Source of the DNA: Actinomadura rayongensis
Lineage (GTDB): Bacteria; Actinomycetota; Actinomycetes; Streptosporangiales; Streptosporangiaceae
Direction of reading: 5' to 3'
Length of the DNA stretch: 64,000 nucleotides
Assembly: GCF_009831215.1 (NCBI RefSeq)
Contig: NZ_WUTW01000001.1
Span: forward strand, 1,507,423 to 1,571,422
The notes under the pieces were generated by a model. It was not told where the DNA came from and did not search any database. It saw nothing but the letters and a program-made list of their open reading frames with translations. A program made the translations under genes and the position numbers. Of this stretch, positions 8,463-16,663 are shown in pieces; the first letter of the stretch is position 1, and every line of letters begins with the position of its first letter.

Positions 8463-8948
8463 GTGCAGGCCGACGAGGAGTTCCTCGCGTCATTGAGGGT
8501 GGGCGAGGAGCGGTCGGGGACGGTGGTGCGGACGGAGAGCTTCGGGGCGATCATCGACCTTGGCGGACCCGTCGAAGGCGTGGTGTCCGTCGTCAATCTG
8601 GCGTGGCGCAGGTTCCGGCATCCGTCGGAGGTGGTGTCCGTGGGCGAGCGCGTGAAGGTGCGAGTGCTGGACATTGACGTCTCCCGGCGGCGCATCTCGC
8701 TCTCGCTCAAGGATCCGGACGGTGATCCCCTGCTCGCGCTCGCGGAGCGCGTCGGTGACGTAGTGGTCGGGACGGTGGCCAAAGCTGCGCCGATCGGAGT
8801 TTTCGTGGCGCTCGAGAAGGACGTGGAGGGGCTGTTGCCTCGCATCGGCGATGCAGTGCCTCCGCCGGTCGGCAGCGAGGTCCAGGTTCGCATCGTTGAC
8901 GTGAACACGGAAGATCGTCGCGTTTCTCTGGCGCCGGCCGACAGGTGA
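8463..8948 (+). CDS. Two-S1-domain RNA-binding protein, candidate Rhs immunity protein
   Basis: A 161-residue protein made of two OB-fold S1 domains. The first is at about 12-82 (GTVVRTESFGAIIDLGG...VSRRRISLSLKD), a classical S1 ending. The second, about 92-158, is more diverged (GTVAKAAPIGVFVAL...DRRVSLAPAD). The GTG start is 3 bp after the Rhs stop, exactly where a cognate immunity gene is expected, and no other gene is available for that job. S1 domains bind single-stranded RNA or ribosomal surfaces. As an immunity protein it could bind the toxin or shield an RNA target. Alternatively it is a chance neighbour of the ribosomal S1 family. It ends 32 bp from the convergent kinase gene. Confidence 0.85.
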   Translation: MQADEEFLASLRVGEERSGTVVRTESFGAIIDLGGPVEGVVSVVNLAWRRFRHPSEVVSVGERVKVRVLDIDVSRRRISLSLKDPDGDPLLALAERVGDVVVGTVAKAAPIGVFVALEKDVEGLLPRIGDAVPPPVGSEVQVRIVDVNTEDRRVSLAPADR

Positions 8949-8966
8949 GCCTTTTTTAAGGGCGTT

Positions 8967-8984
8967 CTGATCTCGGCGGATCAG
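8967..8984. terminator. Small hairpin between convergent genes
   Basis: CTGATC (8967-8972) pairs with GATCAG (8979-8984) around a 6-nt loop, between the S1-domain gene and the convergent kinase gene, whose stop it overlaps. A T6 run lies at 8951-8956, upstream rather than downstream of the stem, so intrinsic termination is uncertain. Confidence 0.35.
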
Positions 8985-10432
8985 GCGAGGCGTTGGTGTG
9001 CGTGGGAGGCCAGGGTGGTGGGGAGCCAGCCGCGTGATGCTAACTCGTCCACCAGTTGTAGGTAGGTTGCGTCGAATCGGCCGGGGGCGTGCGGGTCGAT
9101 CGTTGCGCTTATGCGCACCATTTCGGCTGCTACGTCGGCTAGTCGGTGGGTGGGGGAGAGGGCCCATGCGGCGAGTATTGCTGCGCCTAGCGCTGGTTCT
9201 GGACGAGTGGGCAGCGTCACCGGGCGGTTGAGGATCGACGCTCGCAAGGAGCACCAGTACGGGCTTGCCGTGGCGCCGCCGGTGAAGGTGAGGGCGCCGT
9301 CGATGGGGGCGCCTAGGAGGTCTAGGTAGTCCAGACATAGACGCTCGATGTAGGCGACGCCTTGGAGTAGCGCCGCGTAACGGTCGTCCGGGCCGAAGTC
9401 GCCGAGGACGAAACCGCGGGCGGACGGTGCTGCGAACGGGAACCGTTCCCCGGACGCCGTCAGCGGATAGGCGAGTGCGCGTGCGGGCTCGTGCAGCGAC
9501 GCGCGCCGGTCCAGGGCGGCGAGGTCGCGGCCGGGGAAGTCGCGGGCGAGGACGCCGCCGCCCGCGCCGGACGCCCCGCCGGGCAGCCAGCCGCCGTCCG
9601 GGCCGCGATGGGAGTAGACGATCCCGGACGGGTCCTGCACCGGGTCCGTCGTCACGCCCTTGAGGACGAGCGTTGTTCCCAGCGCGGAGTTCCACGAGCC
9701 CGCGCCGACCCGTCCGGACGCGAGCAGCGCCGCGCAGCCGTCCGTCGTTCCGGCGACGACGGGCACGCCGGGCGGCAGGCCGGTGGCCGCGGAGCCCGCC
9801 GCGCCGACCGCGCCGATCACGGTGCCGGGGCGCACCAGGTCCGGCAGCGCCGACGCGGGCACACCGAGGGCGTCGAGGACCTCGTGCGGCCAGCGGACGT
9901 CCCGCGTGTGCGCGCCCGTCTTCAGCGCGCTGTTGACGTCGGTCGGCACGGCGTGGCCCACGAGACGACGGTTCACGACGTCCACCGGGTGCGCCGCGCG
10001 ACCGGACGGGTGCCGGTCGAGCAGCCACAGCAGCTTCGGCAGCGCCCACGCGGCGTGCATCCGCCGGTACCCGAGCGAATCCCACACCGCGCGGCCCACC
10101 TCGTTGACGCGCTCGACGTACGCGGTCGCCCGCGTGTCGTCGTACATCAGGGCGGGCGTCAGCGGACGGCCGTGGCGGTCGGTCAGCAGGATCGTCCCGG
10201 ACGTCCCGTCCACGGCCACCGCACGCACCGAACCCGCGGGCACCGAACGCAGGGCGAGACGGCACGCCTCGACAGAAGCAGTCCACCACGCCGCAGGGTC
10301 CTGCTCGTGGCGCGGGCCGTCGCGCGAGCCGGTCAGCGGCACCGCGCCGTGTCCGGCGAGCGCGCCCGCGCGGCTGACGGCGACCGCCCGGACGCCCTGC
10401 GTCCCGACGTCCACGCCGAGGAAGACGTCCAT
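8981..10432 (-). CDS. FGGY-family carbohydrate kinase, D-ribulokinase-like
   Basis: A 483-residue ATP-dependent sugar kinase. The N-terminal VDVGTQGVRAVAV is the phosphate-1 loop. AVDGTSGTILLTDRHGRPL...MYDDTRA and AGTTDGCAALLASG...WNSALGTTLVLKG resemble the plant/cyanobacterial D-ribulose kinase (AtXK-1/SePSK) branch more than xylulokinase or glycerol kinase. The adenosine motif LTFTGGATASPYW and the C-terminal PALGAAILAAWA complete the fold. It would phosphorylate a ketopentose such as D-ribulose. It stands alone: no sugar transporter or pentose gene is adjacent. The next gene upstream on this strand (siderophore-interacting protein) ends 9 bp before this ATG, so read-through from the iron operon is possible. 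Confidence 0.85.
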   Translation of the reverse strand: MDVFLGVDVGTQGVRAVAVSRAGALAGHGAVPLTGSRDGPRHEQDPAAWWTASVEACRLALRSVPAGSVRAVAVDGTSGTILLTDRHGRPLTPALMYDDTRATAYVERVNEVGRAVWDSLGYRRMHAAWALPKLLWLLDRHPSGRAAHPVDVVNRRLVGHAVPTDVNSALKTGAHTRDVRWPHEVLDALGVPASALPDLVRPGTVIGAVGAAGSAATGLPPGVPVVAGTTDGCAALLASGRVGAGSWNSALGTTLVLKGVTTDPVQDPSGIVYSHRGPDGGWLPGGASGAGGGVLARDFPGRDLAALDRRASLHEPARALAYPLTASGERFPFAAPSARGFVLGDFGPDDRYAALLQGVAYIERLCLDYLDLLGAPIDGALTFTGGATASPYWCSLRASILNRPVTLPTRPEPALGAAILAAWALSPTHRLADVAAEMVRISATIDPHAPGRFDATYLQLVDELASRGWLPTTLASHAHQRLA

Positions 10433-10441
10433 CGCGCCCGA

Positions 10442-11257
10442 TTATTCCTCGGTGTGCGGCGACCTCCCGGCGGCGACCTCGGCGAGCAGGTCCTCCTCGG
10501 AGTCGCCCTTGCGCCAGTAGCCGGTGAACGTCACCGTCCGCCGGTCCAGCCCGCGCTCCCCGACGAGATGGCGGCGCAACGCCCGGACGGTCCCGGACTC
10601 GCCGGCGATCCACGCGTAGTCGGGCACGGCGAACGCGGCGGCGGGGACGGCCTCGACCAGCGCGTCCGTCGCGCCGCGCACCAGCCACCGGACGGACGCG
10701 TCCGCGCGCGTCACAAGCTCCTGCCGGTCGTCGGCGTGGCGGACCTCGATCCACACGTCGGCGGCCGTCCCGGCGGCCAGGTGCTCCAGGATCCCGCCGA
10801 TCGCGGGCAGCGCCGTCTCGTCGCCCGCGAGCAGGATCCGCGCGGCGCCCGGCGGCGGACGGAAGTCCACCCCCGCGTTGTCGCGCTCGGTCGGCCCGAG
10901 CACGGTCACGCGGTCGCCGGGCTGCGCCAGGCACGCCCACCGGGACGCGGGGCCGGTGTCCCCGTGCAGCGCGAAGTCCACGTCGATAGAGCCGGGCCGC
11001 TGCGCGCGGACGGTGTACGTCCGCATGATCGCCCGCTCGCCGGGATCGAGCCCGCGCCACGCCCCGAACCAGTCCTCCTCGGCCACCGGCACGAGAGGGG
11101 CGGCCTGGTGCCGGTGCGGCAGGAACAGCTTGATCCGCTGGTCCCGGCCGCCGGACGCGAGGCCGTCCACCCCGGCGCCGCCGAACGTGACGCGCCGCAT
11201 CGTCGGCCCGAGCCGGACGCTCCGCAGCACCCGTAGATCAAAAAACGCGTACGTCAT
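10442..11257 (-). CDS. Siderophore-interacting protein (FAD/NAD(P)H ferric-siderophore reductase)
   Basis: A 271-residue ViuB/YqjH-type flavoprotein. Residues MRRVTFGG, the FAD motif MRTYTVR (about 90), the VDFALHG...GPASRWA...GDRVTVLGP block and ILLAGDETALPAIGGIL are the SIP family sequence landmarks. The C-terminal RxYWRxG(D/E) type ending is present as GYWRKGDSEED. It reduces Fe(III)-siderophores in the cytosol to release iron. The start at 11257 overlaps the binding-protein stop as ATGA (11254-11257), so the two genes are translationally coupled. Expected to be repressed by iron through the box at 12315-12333. Confidence 0.93.
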   Translation of the reverse strand: MTYAFFDLRVLRSVRLGPTMRRVTFGGAGVDGLASGGRDQRIKLFLPHRHQAAPLVPVAEEDWFGAWRGLDPGERAIMRTYTVRAQRPGSIDVDFALHGDTGPASRWACLAQPGDRVTVLGPTERDNAGVDFRPPPGAARILLAGDETALPAIGGILEHLAAGTAADVWIEVRHADDRQELVTRADASVRWLVRGATDALVEAVPAAAFAVPDYAWIAGESGTVRALRRHLVGERGLDRRTVTFTGYWRKGDSEEDLLAEVAAGRSPHTEE

Positions 11258-12258
11258 GCCACCTTCTTCGCGTTGCGGATGGTCGTGGCCAGGCGCTCCA
11301 GCAGCGGCGCGCAGCCCGCGTAGGAGAAGCGGGGCTCGGCGTCCCACGGGACGACCTGACCGGCGCGCACGGCGGGCAGCCGCTTCCACGCCGCCTTGGA
11401 CCCGAGGTCCTTCGGCTGCAGGGCCTGGGTGCGCGCGTCGAGCAGGACGACGTCGGCCTTGTACTTGTCGGCGTTCTCCCAGCTCAGGTCCTCGAAGTAG
11501 CCGTCCTTGCCGACGTGGTCGGGCTGGATCAGCTCGACGCCGAGCTGCTTGTAGTAGAGGAGGTCGCTGTTCTTGCCGGGGTTGGACGCGTAGAACAGGT
11601 CGGGGCTCGCCGACGCCGCGAGGACCTTGACGCCGGGGTTGGCGCGCACCGCGTCCCGCACCGCCTGGACGGCCTTGTCGAACCGCGCGCGGGCGGCGGT
11701 GACCGCAGGGGACTTGGTGTCGGCGCCGAGCGCGCGGGCCAGCGCCGCGTAGTGCTCGATCGGGGTGGGCAGCGGCACCGCGCCGGTCGCGATTCCGGCC
11801 GACGGCGCCAGCTTGAAGATCTTGTCCTTGCTCTCGGCCGGGACGTAGAACAGGTCCGGCTGGACGAACACGTGGTCGACCAGCAGCTCGGGGCGCAGCG
11901 CGGCGTACTTCTCGATGTTGAACTCGCCGTACGCGTTGCCGATGATCGTGACCTTGTTCACGTCGACCTCGCCGACCTGCGGGTCGCGGCTGCCGTCCTT
12001 GCGCTTGGCCGGGCCGTAGACCCCGACGATCTGGTCCACGACGCCGAAGTCGTGCAGCGCGGCGGCGGCCCCGACGTAGGCGACGACCCGCTTCGGCCGC
12101 GCCTTGAGCGAGATCTTCGTCCCCCGGTCGTCGGTGAACGTCCAGCCCGCGCCGCCGGACGCGTCGGAGCCGCCGTCACCACAGGCGGCGAGGAGGGCGG
12201 CGAGGGTCAGGCCGCCGCCGGCGGACAGCAGGCCGCGGCGGGTGAGGTGTGCGGGCAT
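11254..12258 (-). CDS. Iron-siderophore ABC transporter substrate-binding lipoprotein
   Basis: A ~334-residue FepB/FhuD-type binding protein. The N-terminus has a twin-arginine-like TRRGLLSAGGG followed by a lipobox LLAAC, so it is probably a Tat-exported membrane-anchored lipoprotein. DDRGTKISLKARPKRVVAYVGAAAAL is the first strand of a class III (single-helix hinge) binding protein, and the LRPELLVDHVF and KADVVLLDAR segments fit the family. It delivers ferric siderophores to the permeases encoded divergently from 12368. I chose the ATG at 12258, placing RR near residue 6; a TTG at 12270 would add four residues. Confidence 0.92.
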   Translation of the reverse strand: MPAHLTRRGLLSAGGGLTLAALLAACGDGGSDASGGAGWTFTDDRGTKISLKARPKRVVAYVGAAAALHDFGVVDQIVGVYGPAKRKDGSRDPQVGEVDVNKVTIIGNAYGEFNIEKYAALRPELLVDHVFVQPDLFYVPAESKDKIFKLAPSAGIATGAVPLPTPIEHYAALARALGADTKSPAVTAARARFDKAVQAVRDAVRANPGVKVLAASASPDLFYASNPGKNSDLLYYKQLGVELIQPDHVGKDGYFEDLSWENADKYKADVVLLDARTQALQPKDLGSKAAWKRLPAVRAGQVVPWDAEPRFSYAGCAPLLERLATTIRNAKKVA

Positions 12259-12314
12259 GGTGCGTTCCAATCTCGTGCCGATCCCGGGGCCCGGTGCGGA
12301 CCCCGGATGGCGAG

Positions 12315-12333
12315 TTAGGTTAACCTAACCTAA
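12315..12333. promoter_or_regulatory. Iron box (IdeR/DmdR-type operator)
   Basis: TTAGGTTAACCTAACCTAA matches the actinobacterial DtxR-family consensus (TTAGGTTAGGCTAACCTAA) at 17 of 19 positions. It lies between the divergent binding-protein and permease genes. An iron-loaded DmdR/IdeR repressor bound here would shut off both arms of the locus. Confidence 0.92.
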
Positions 12334-12367
12334 ATCTGATCACCACGGGCAGCCCCCTCGGAGCACC

Positions 12368-13360
12368 ATGTCGTCCCTCGTCCCGTCCGTGCGCGCCCCC
12401 GCCGCCGGACCCGCCGCCGCGCTGGCGACGCTCGCCGCGGTCGTCGCGCTGAGCCTCGCGGTCGGCGCGCGCCCGCTCTCGCCCGGCGACGTGTGGGCGG
12501 GCCTCACCGATCCGGCGTCGCCCGCGTACACCGTCGTCCACGACATGCGACTGTCGCGCACGCTGCTCGGCCTGCTCGCCGGGACGGCCCTCGGCCTCGG
12601 CGGCGCGGTCATGCAGGCGCTCACCCGCAACCCCATCGCCGACCCGGGGCTGCTCGGGATCAACGCGGGCGCGTCCGCCGCCGTCGTCAGCGCGATCTCG
12701 CTGCTCGGCGTGACGTCCTTCCTCGGGTACGTGTGGTTCGCGTTCGCGGGGGCGGGGATCGTCGCCGTCCTGCTCTACGCGGTCGGCGGCGGACGCGGCG
12801 CGACGCCCGCCCGGCTCGCGCTCGCCGGGGCCGCGCTGAACGCCGCGCTGTACTCGTACGTGAACGCCGTCGAACTGCTCGACACCGCGTCGCTCGACAA
12901 GATGCGGTTCTGGACGGTCGGCTCCCTCGCCGCCGCGCAGGGCTCGACGATCTGGCGGGTGCTGCCGTTCGTGCTGGCGGGAACGGTCCTGGCGCTGGCG
13001 CTCGCCCGGCCGCTCAACGCGCTCGCGCTCGGCGACGACACCGCGCGCGGCCTCGGCGCCGACCCCCGCCGCGCCCGGCTCGCCGCGATCGTCGCGATCA
13101 CGCTGCTGTGCGGGTCGGCGACGGCCGCGTGCGGGCCGATCGTGTTCGCGGGCCTGATGGTGCCCCACCTCGTCGGCGCGCTGACCGGGCCGGACCTGCG
13201 CCGCCTCTTCCCGTACTGCGCGGTGCTGGCGCCCGCCGTGCTGCTCGGCGCGGACGTCCTCGGACGCGTCGCCGCCCGGCCCTCCGAACTCCAGGTCGGC
13301 GTCGTGATGCTCGTCGCCGGCGGGCCGTTCTTCCTCTACTTCGTCCGGCGGCGCACATGA
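12368..13360 (+). CDS. Iron-siderophore ABC transporter permease (FecCD family), first subunit
   Basis: A 330-residue inner-membrane protein with about nine hydrophobic segments. RTLLGLLAGTALGLGGAVMQALTRNPIADPGLLGINAGASAAVV is the diagnostic FecCD/BtuC core, where the coupling helix and the NPIADPxLLGIxxGA motif lie. GPIVFAGLMVPHLV near the C-terminus is the second family motif. It imports ferric siderophores with the partner permease and ATPase downstream. ATG at 12368, 34 bp after the iron box. Its TGA (13358-13360) overlaps the next ATG at 13357. Confidence 0.95.
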   Translation: MSSLVPSVRAPAAGPAAALATLAAVVALSLAVGARPLSPGDVWAGLTDPASPAYTVVHDMRLSRTLLGLLAGTALGLGGAVMQALTRNPIADPGLLGINAGASAAVVSAISLLGVTSFLGYVWFAFAGAGIVAVLLYAVGGGRGATPARLALAGAALNAALYSYVNAVELLDTASLDKMRFWTVGSLAAAQGSTIWRVLPFVLAGTVLALALARPLNALALGDDTARGLGADPRRARLAAIVAITLLCGSATAACGPIVFAGLMVPHLVGALTGPDLRRLFPYCAVLAPAVLLGADVLGRVAARPSELQVGVVMLVAGGPFFLYFVRRRT

Positions 13361-14385
13361 CCGTCCTGCGCACCGGAAACGTCGCGGTCCGGTTCCGTCC
13401 GCGTGCCCTGGCGGTGACGGTCCTGTGTCTCGCGGGCGCGGCCGTCCTCGCGATCGTCATGATCGGCAGCGGCGACTACCCGATCGGGTTCGGCGCGGTC
13501 GTGCGGGTGCTGGCCGGGCACGGCGACCCGGCGGACGCGTTCATCGTCCGCGAGCTGCGGCTGCCGCGCGCCGTCACCGCGCTCGCCGTCGGCGCCGCCC
13601 TCGGCCTCGCCGGGGCGGTGTTCCAGTCGCTCGTCCGCAACCCGCTCGGCAGCCCGGACATCCTCGGCTTCGGGCAGGGCGCGGCGACCGGCGTCCTCGC
13701 GACGATCGTGCTGACCGGCGCGGGCGGGCTCGCGGTCGCGGGCGGCGCGGCGGCGGGCGGCGCGCTCGCCGGGATCGCGATCGCGCTGCTGGCCGGACGC
13801 GGCGGACTGCACGGGCAGCGGCTCGTCCTCGTCGGCATCGGCGTCGCCGGGATCCTGACCGGCGTCAACGGCTACCTCATCACCCGCGCGCAGATCATCG
13901 ACGCCGCGCGCGCCGCGCTGTGGCTCACCGGCAGCCTGGACGGCCGGGACCTCGGCGACGCGGGCCCCCTGCTCGTCGCCCTCGCGGTGCTCGTCCCGCT
14001 CGTGCTGGCGTTCGGCGCGCGTCCGCTGCGGATGCTGGAGATGGGCGACGACGCGGCGCGCGGGCTCGGCGTGCGGGTCCGGGCCGTCCGGGGCGGGGCG
14101 CTCGCGGCGGCGGTGCTGCTCGTCGCGTTCGCGGCGGCGGCGGCCGGGCCGGTCGCGTTCGTCGCGCTCACCGCGCCGCCGCTCGCGCGCCGCCTCACCC
14201 GCTCGGCCGGGCCGAACCTCGTCGCGTCGCTGGCGATGGGCGCGCTGCTGCTGGTGGCGAGCGACCTCGCCGGGCAGCGCGCGGTGCCCGGCCACCAGGT
14301 GCCGGTCGGGGTCGTGACGGGCCTGCTCGGCGGCGGGTACCTCGTCTGGCTGCTGGTCATCCAACGCAAGTCCGGAAGGATCTGA
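13357..14385 (+). CDS. Iron-siderophore ABC transporter permease (FecCD family), second subunit
   Basis: A 342-residue partner permease. RLPRAVTALAVGAALGLAGAVFQSLVRNPLGSPDILGFGQGA is the FecCD signature, and GPVAFVALTAPPLARRLTRSAG is the C-terminal motif (the usual GPIxFVGLxxPH is slightly altered, with PP in place of PH). The start at 13357 gives an ATGA overlap with the first permease gene; a longer frame in this phase is antisense-like shadow inside that gene. It ends 1 bp before the ATPase ATG. Confidence 0.94.
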   Translation: MTVLRTGNVAVRFRPRALAVTVLCLAGAAVLAIVMIGSGDYPIGFGAVVRVLAGHGDPADAFIVRELRLPRAVTALAVGAALGLAGAVFQSLVRNPLGSPDILGFGQGAATGVLATIVLTGAGGLAVAGGAAAGGALAGIAIALLAGRGGLHGQRLVLVGIGVAGILTGVNGYLITRAQIIDAARAALWLTGSLDGRDLGDAGPLLVALAVLVPLVLAFGARPLRMLEMGDDAARGLGVRVRAVRGGALAAAVLLVAFAAAAAGPVAFVALTAPPLARRLTRSAGPNLVASLAMGALLLVASDLAGQRAVPGHQVPVGVVTGLLGGGYLVWLLVIQRKSGRI

Positions 14386-14386
14386 C

Positions 14387-15190
14387 ATGAACGCGCGGCT
14401 GCGCGGCGAGGCGCTGACCCTCGCCTACGACCGGCGGACGATCGCCGAGAACCTCGACGTCGCCGTCCCGGACGGCTCGTTCACCGTCATCGTCGGCCCG
14501 AACGCGTGCGGCAAGTCGACGCTGCTGCGCGCGCTCGCCCGGGTGCTGAAGCCCGCGGCGGGCGCCGTCCTGCTCGACGGGCGCGCGGTCGCCGACTGGC
14601 CCGCGCGCGAGCTGGCCCGCACGCTCGGCCTGCTGCCGCAGTCGCCGATCGCGCCCGAGGGCATCACGGTCGCCGACCTCGTCGCGCGCGGCCGGTACCC
14701 GCACCAGGGCCTGCTGCGGCAGTGGTCGCGCGAGGACGAGACGGTCGTCGCCGAGTCGATGGCGGCCACCGGCGTCGCCGCGCTCGCCGACCGGTCCGTG
14801 GACGAGCTGTCGGGCGGCCAGCGCCAGCGCGCGTGGATCGCGATGGCGCTCGCGCAGCGCACCCCGATCCTGCTGCTGGACGAGCCGACCACGTTCCTCG
14901 ACATCGCCCACCAGATCGACATCCTCGATCTCTGCGCCGACCTGCACGAACAGGGCCGGACGGTCGTCGCCGTCCTGCACGATTTGAACCACGCCGCCCG
15001 GTATGCGACGCATCTCATAGCGATGGCCTCCGGCCGGGTCGTCGCGGCGGGGCCGCCCGCCGAGGTCGTCACGTCCGCGCTGGTGGAGGACGTGTTCGGG
15101 CTGCCGTGCCAGGTGATCGACGACCCGGAGACGGGGACGCCGCTGGTCGTCCCGGCCGCGCGGCGGCGGTCGGCGGCCCCGGCGAAATAG
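14387..15190 (+). CDS. Iron-siderophore ABC transporter ATP-binding protein
   Basis: A 267-residue FepC-type ATPase. Walker A GPNACGKST (about 42-50), Q-loop GLLPQSPIAPEG, signature LSGGQRQRAWIAMALAQ, Walker B ILLLDEPTTFLD and switch histidine VLHDLNHAARY are all intact. YPHQGLL shortly after the Q-loop is typical of iron/B12 importers. It completes a full importer with the two permeases and the divergent binding protein. It begins 1 bp after the second permease stop. Confidence 0.95.
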   Translation: MNARLRGEALTLAYDRRTIAENLDVAVPDGSFTVIVGPNACGKSTLLRALARVLKPAAGAVLLDGRAVADWPARELARTLGLLPQSPIAPEGITVADLVARGRYPHQGLLRQWSREDETVVAESMAATGVAALADRSVDELSGGQRQRAWIAMALAQRTPILLLDEPTTFLDIAHQIDILDLCADLHEQGRTVVAVLHDLNHAARYATHLIAMASGRVVAAGPPAEVVTSALVEDVFGLPCQVIDDPETGTPLVVPAARRRSAAPAK

Positions 15191-15202
15191 TTGTAGGAGT
15201 AC

Positions 15203-15226
15203 GATGGTTATGTGAATAAAACCATC
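15203..15226. promoter_or_regulatory. Operator-like inverted repeat upstream of MFS-marR operon
   Basis: GATGGTT (15203-15209) and AACCATC (15220-15226) are perfect arms with a 10-bp spacer, 12 bp before the MFS start codon. The region is AT-richer than its surroundings and may overlap a promoter -10 (TGAATA). It is the likely site for the MarR protein encoded at the end of this operon. Confidence 0.6.
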
Positions 15227-15238
15227 TAGGGAGCGCCG

Positions 15239-16663
15239 ATGCCCGACCTCAGCCCGCGCCGCCGCCTGCTCGTCCTCGCCCTGTGTTGTTCCAGCCTCCT
15301 GATCGTCAGCCTCGACAACACGATCCTCAACGCCGCGCTGCCCGCGCTGCGCCGCGACTTCGACGCCTCGATCTCCGGGCTCCAGTGGACGATCGACGCC
15401 TACCTGATCGTCCTCGCGTCCCTGCTCCTGCTGTCGGGCGCGACCGCCGACCGCGTCGGCCGCCGCCGCGTCTTCCGGACCGGGCTCGTCCTGTTCACCG
15501 TCGGGTCGCTGCTGTGCAGCCTCGCGCCGGGCCTCGGCTGGCTCGTCGCGGCGCGCGTCGTCCAGGCGGTCGGCGGGTCGATGCTCAACCCGGTCGCGAT
15601 GTCGATCATCACCAACGTCTTCGCCGAACCGCGCGAACGCGCCCGCGCGATCGGCGTGTGGGGCGCGGTCGTCGGCGTCAGCATGGCCGCCGGGCCGATC
15701 GTCGGCGGGCTGCTGGTGGACGGCGTCGGCTGGCGCGCGATCTTCTGGCTCAACCTGCCGATCGGGATCGCCGCGTTCTTCCTGACCGGGCGGTTCGTCC
15801 CCGAGTCCCGCGCCGAGCAGCCGCGCCGCGCCGACCCGCTCGGCCAGCTGGGCGCGATCGTCCTGCTCGGCGGGCTCTCCTACGCGATCATCGAGGGGCC
15901 GGGCCTCGGTTGGACGGACCCGCGCGTCCTCGGGGCCGCCGTCGCCGCGCTCGCCGCCCTCGCCGCGTTCGTCGTCCACTCCCACCGCGCGCCCGAACCG
16001 CTCATCGACCCGCGCTTCTTCCGCAGCCTGCCGTTCAGCGGCGCCACGCTCATCGCCGTGTTCGGGTTCGCCGGTTTCGCCGGGTTCATGTTCCTCAGCA
16101 ACCTGTACCTCCAGGGCGTCCGGGGCATGTCCGCGCTGCACGCCGGGGTCTACCTGCTGCCGATGGCCGCGCTGAGCGCGCTGCTCGCCCCGCTGTCGGG
16201 ACGGCTCGTCGGCACGCGCGGCCCCCGGCTCCCGCTCCAGATCGCCGGCGTGTCCCTGCTCGCGTCCGGCCTGCTGTTCGCCGTGTTCGACGCCGCCGCG
16301 ACGACCGGGCTGCTGCTGACCGCGAACGTCCTGTTCGGGATCGGGTTCGGGATGCTCAACGCGCCGATCACCAACACCGCCGTCGCCGGGATGCCGCGCT
16401 CGCAGGCCGGGGTCGCGGCGGCCGTCGCGTCCACCAGCCGCCAGGTCGGCCAGGCGCTCGGCGTCGCGGTCGTCGGCGCGGTCGCGGGCGGCGTGTCGGC
16501 CGATTTCGCCGCCGCCGCCCGCCCGGCATACTGGGTGCTCGCCGGCTGCGCGACCGCGGTCCTCGTCCTCGGCACCGTCACGACGGGACGCCGTGCCGAG
16601 CGCACCGCCGCCCGCACCGCCGCGCTGTTCGAACCGTCCCCGATCCCGGTGAAGGCCCCGTGA
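15239..16663 (+). CDS. MFS drug efflux transporter (DHA2/EmrB-QacA type)
   Basis: A 474-residue, 14-helix major facilitator. SLDNTILNAALPALRRDFDASISGLQWTIDAYLI is the motif D1/helix 1-2 signature of DHA2 exporters. SGATADRVGRRR is motif A, and GWRAIFWLNLPIGIAAF is motif C-adjacent helix 6. It would export drugs or secondary metabolites with protons. SD GGGAG sits before the ATG. The marR gene follows with a GTGA overlap (16660-16663), so efflux and its repressor are co-transcribed. Confidence 0.93.
   Translation: MPDLSPRRRLLVLALCCSSLLIVSLDNTILNAALPALRRDFDASISGLQWTIDAYLIVLASLLLLSGATADRVGRRRVFRTGLVLFTVGSLLCSLAPGLGWLVAARVVQAVGGSMLNPVAMSIITNVFAEPRERARAIGVWGAVVGVSMAAGPIVGGLLVDGVGWRAIFWLNLPIGIAAFFLTGRFVPESRAEQPRRADPLGQLGAIVLLGGLSYAIIEGPGLGWTDPRVLGAAVAALAALAAFVVHSHRAPEPLIDPRFFRSLPFSGATLIAVFGFAGFAGFMFLSNLYLQGVRGMSALHAGVYLLPMAALSALLAPLSGRLVGTRGPRLPLQIAGVSLLASGLLFAVFDAAATTGLLLTANVLFGIGFGMLNAPITNTAVAGMPRSQAGVAAAVASTSRQVGQALGVAVVGAVAGGVSADFAAAARPAYWVLAGCATAVLVLGTVTTGRRAERTAARTAALFEPSPIPVKAP

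Noticed and set aside
4746..8948. Rhs locus as part of a prophage or mobile element
   Set aside because: There are no integrase, transposase, phage structural genes or attachment-like repeats nearby; the tRNA at 21.3 kb has no duplicated 3' end that I can see.
8951..8984. Classical intrinsic terminator with U-run after the S1-domain gene
   Set aside because: The T-run precedes the hairpin instead of following it, so I kept only a low-confidence hairpin.
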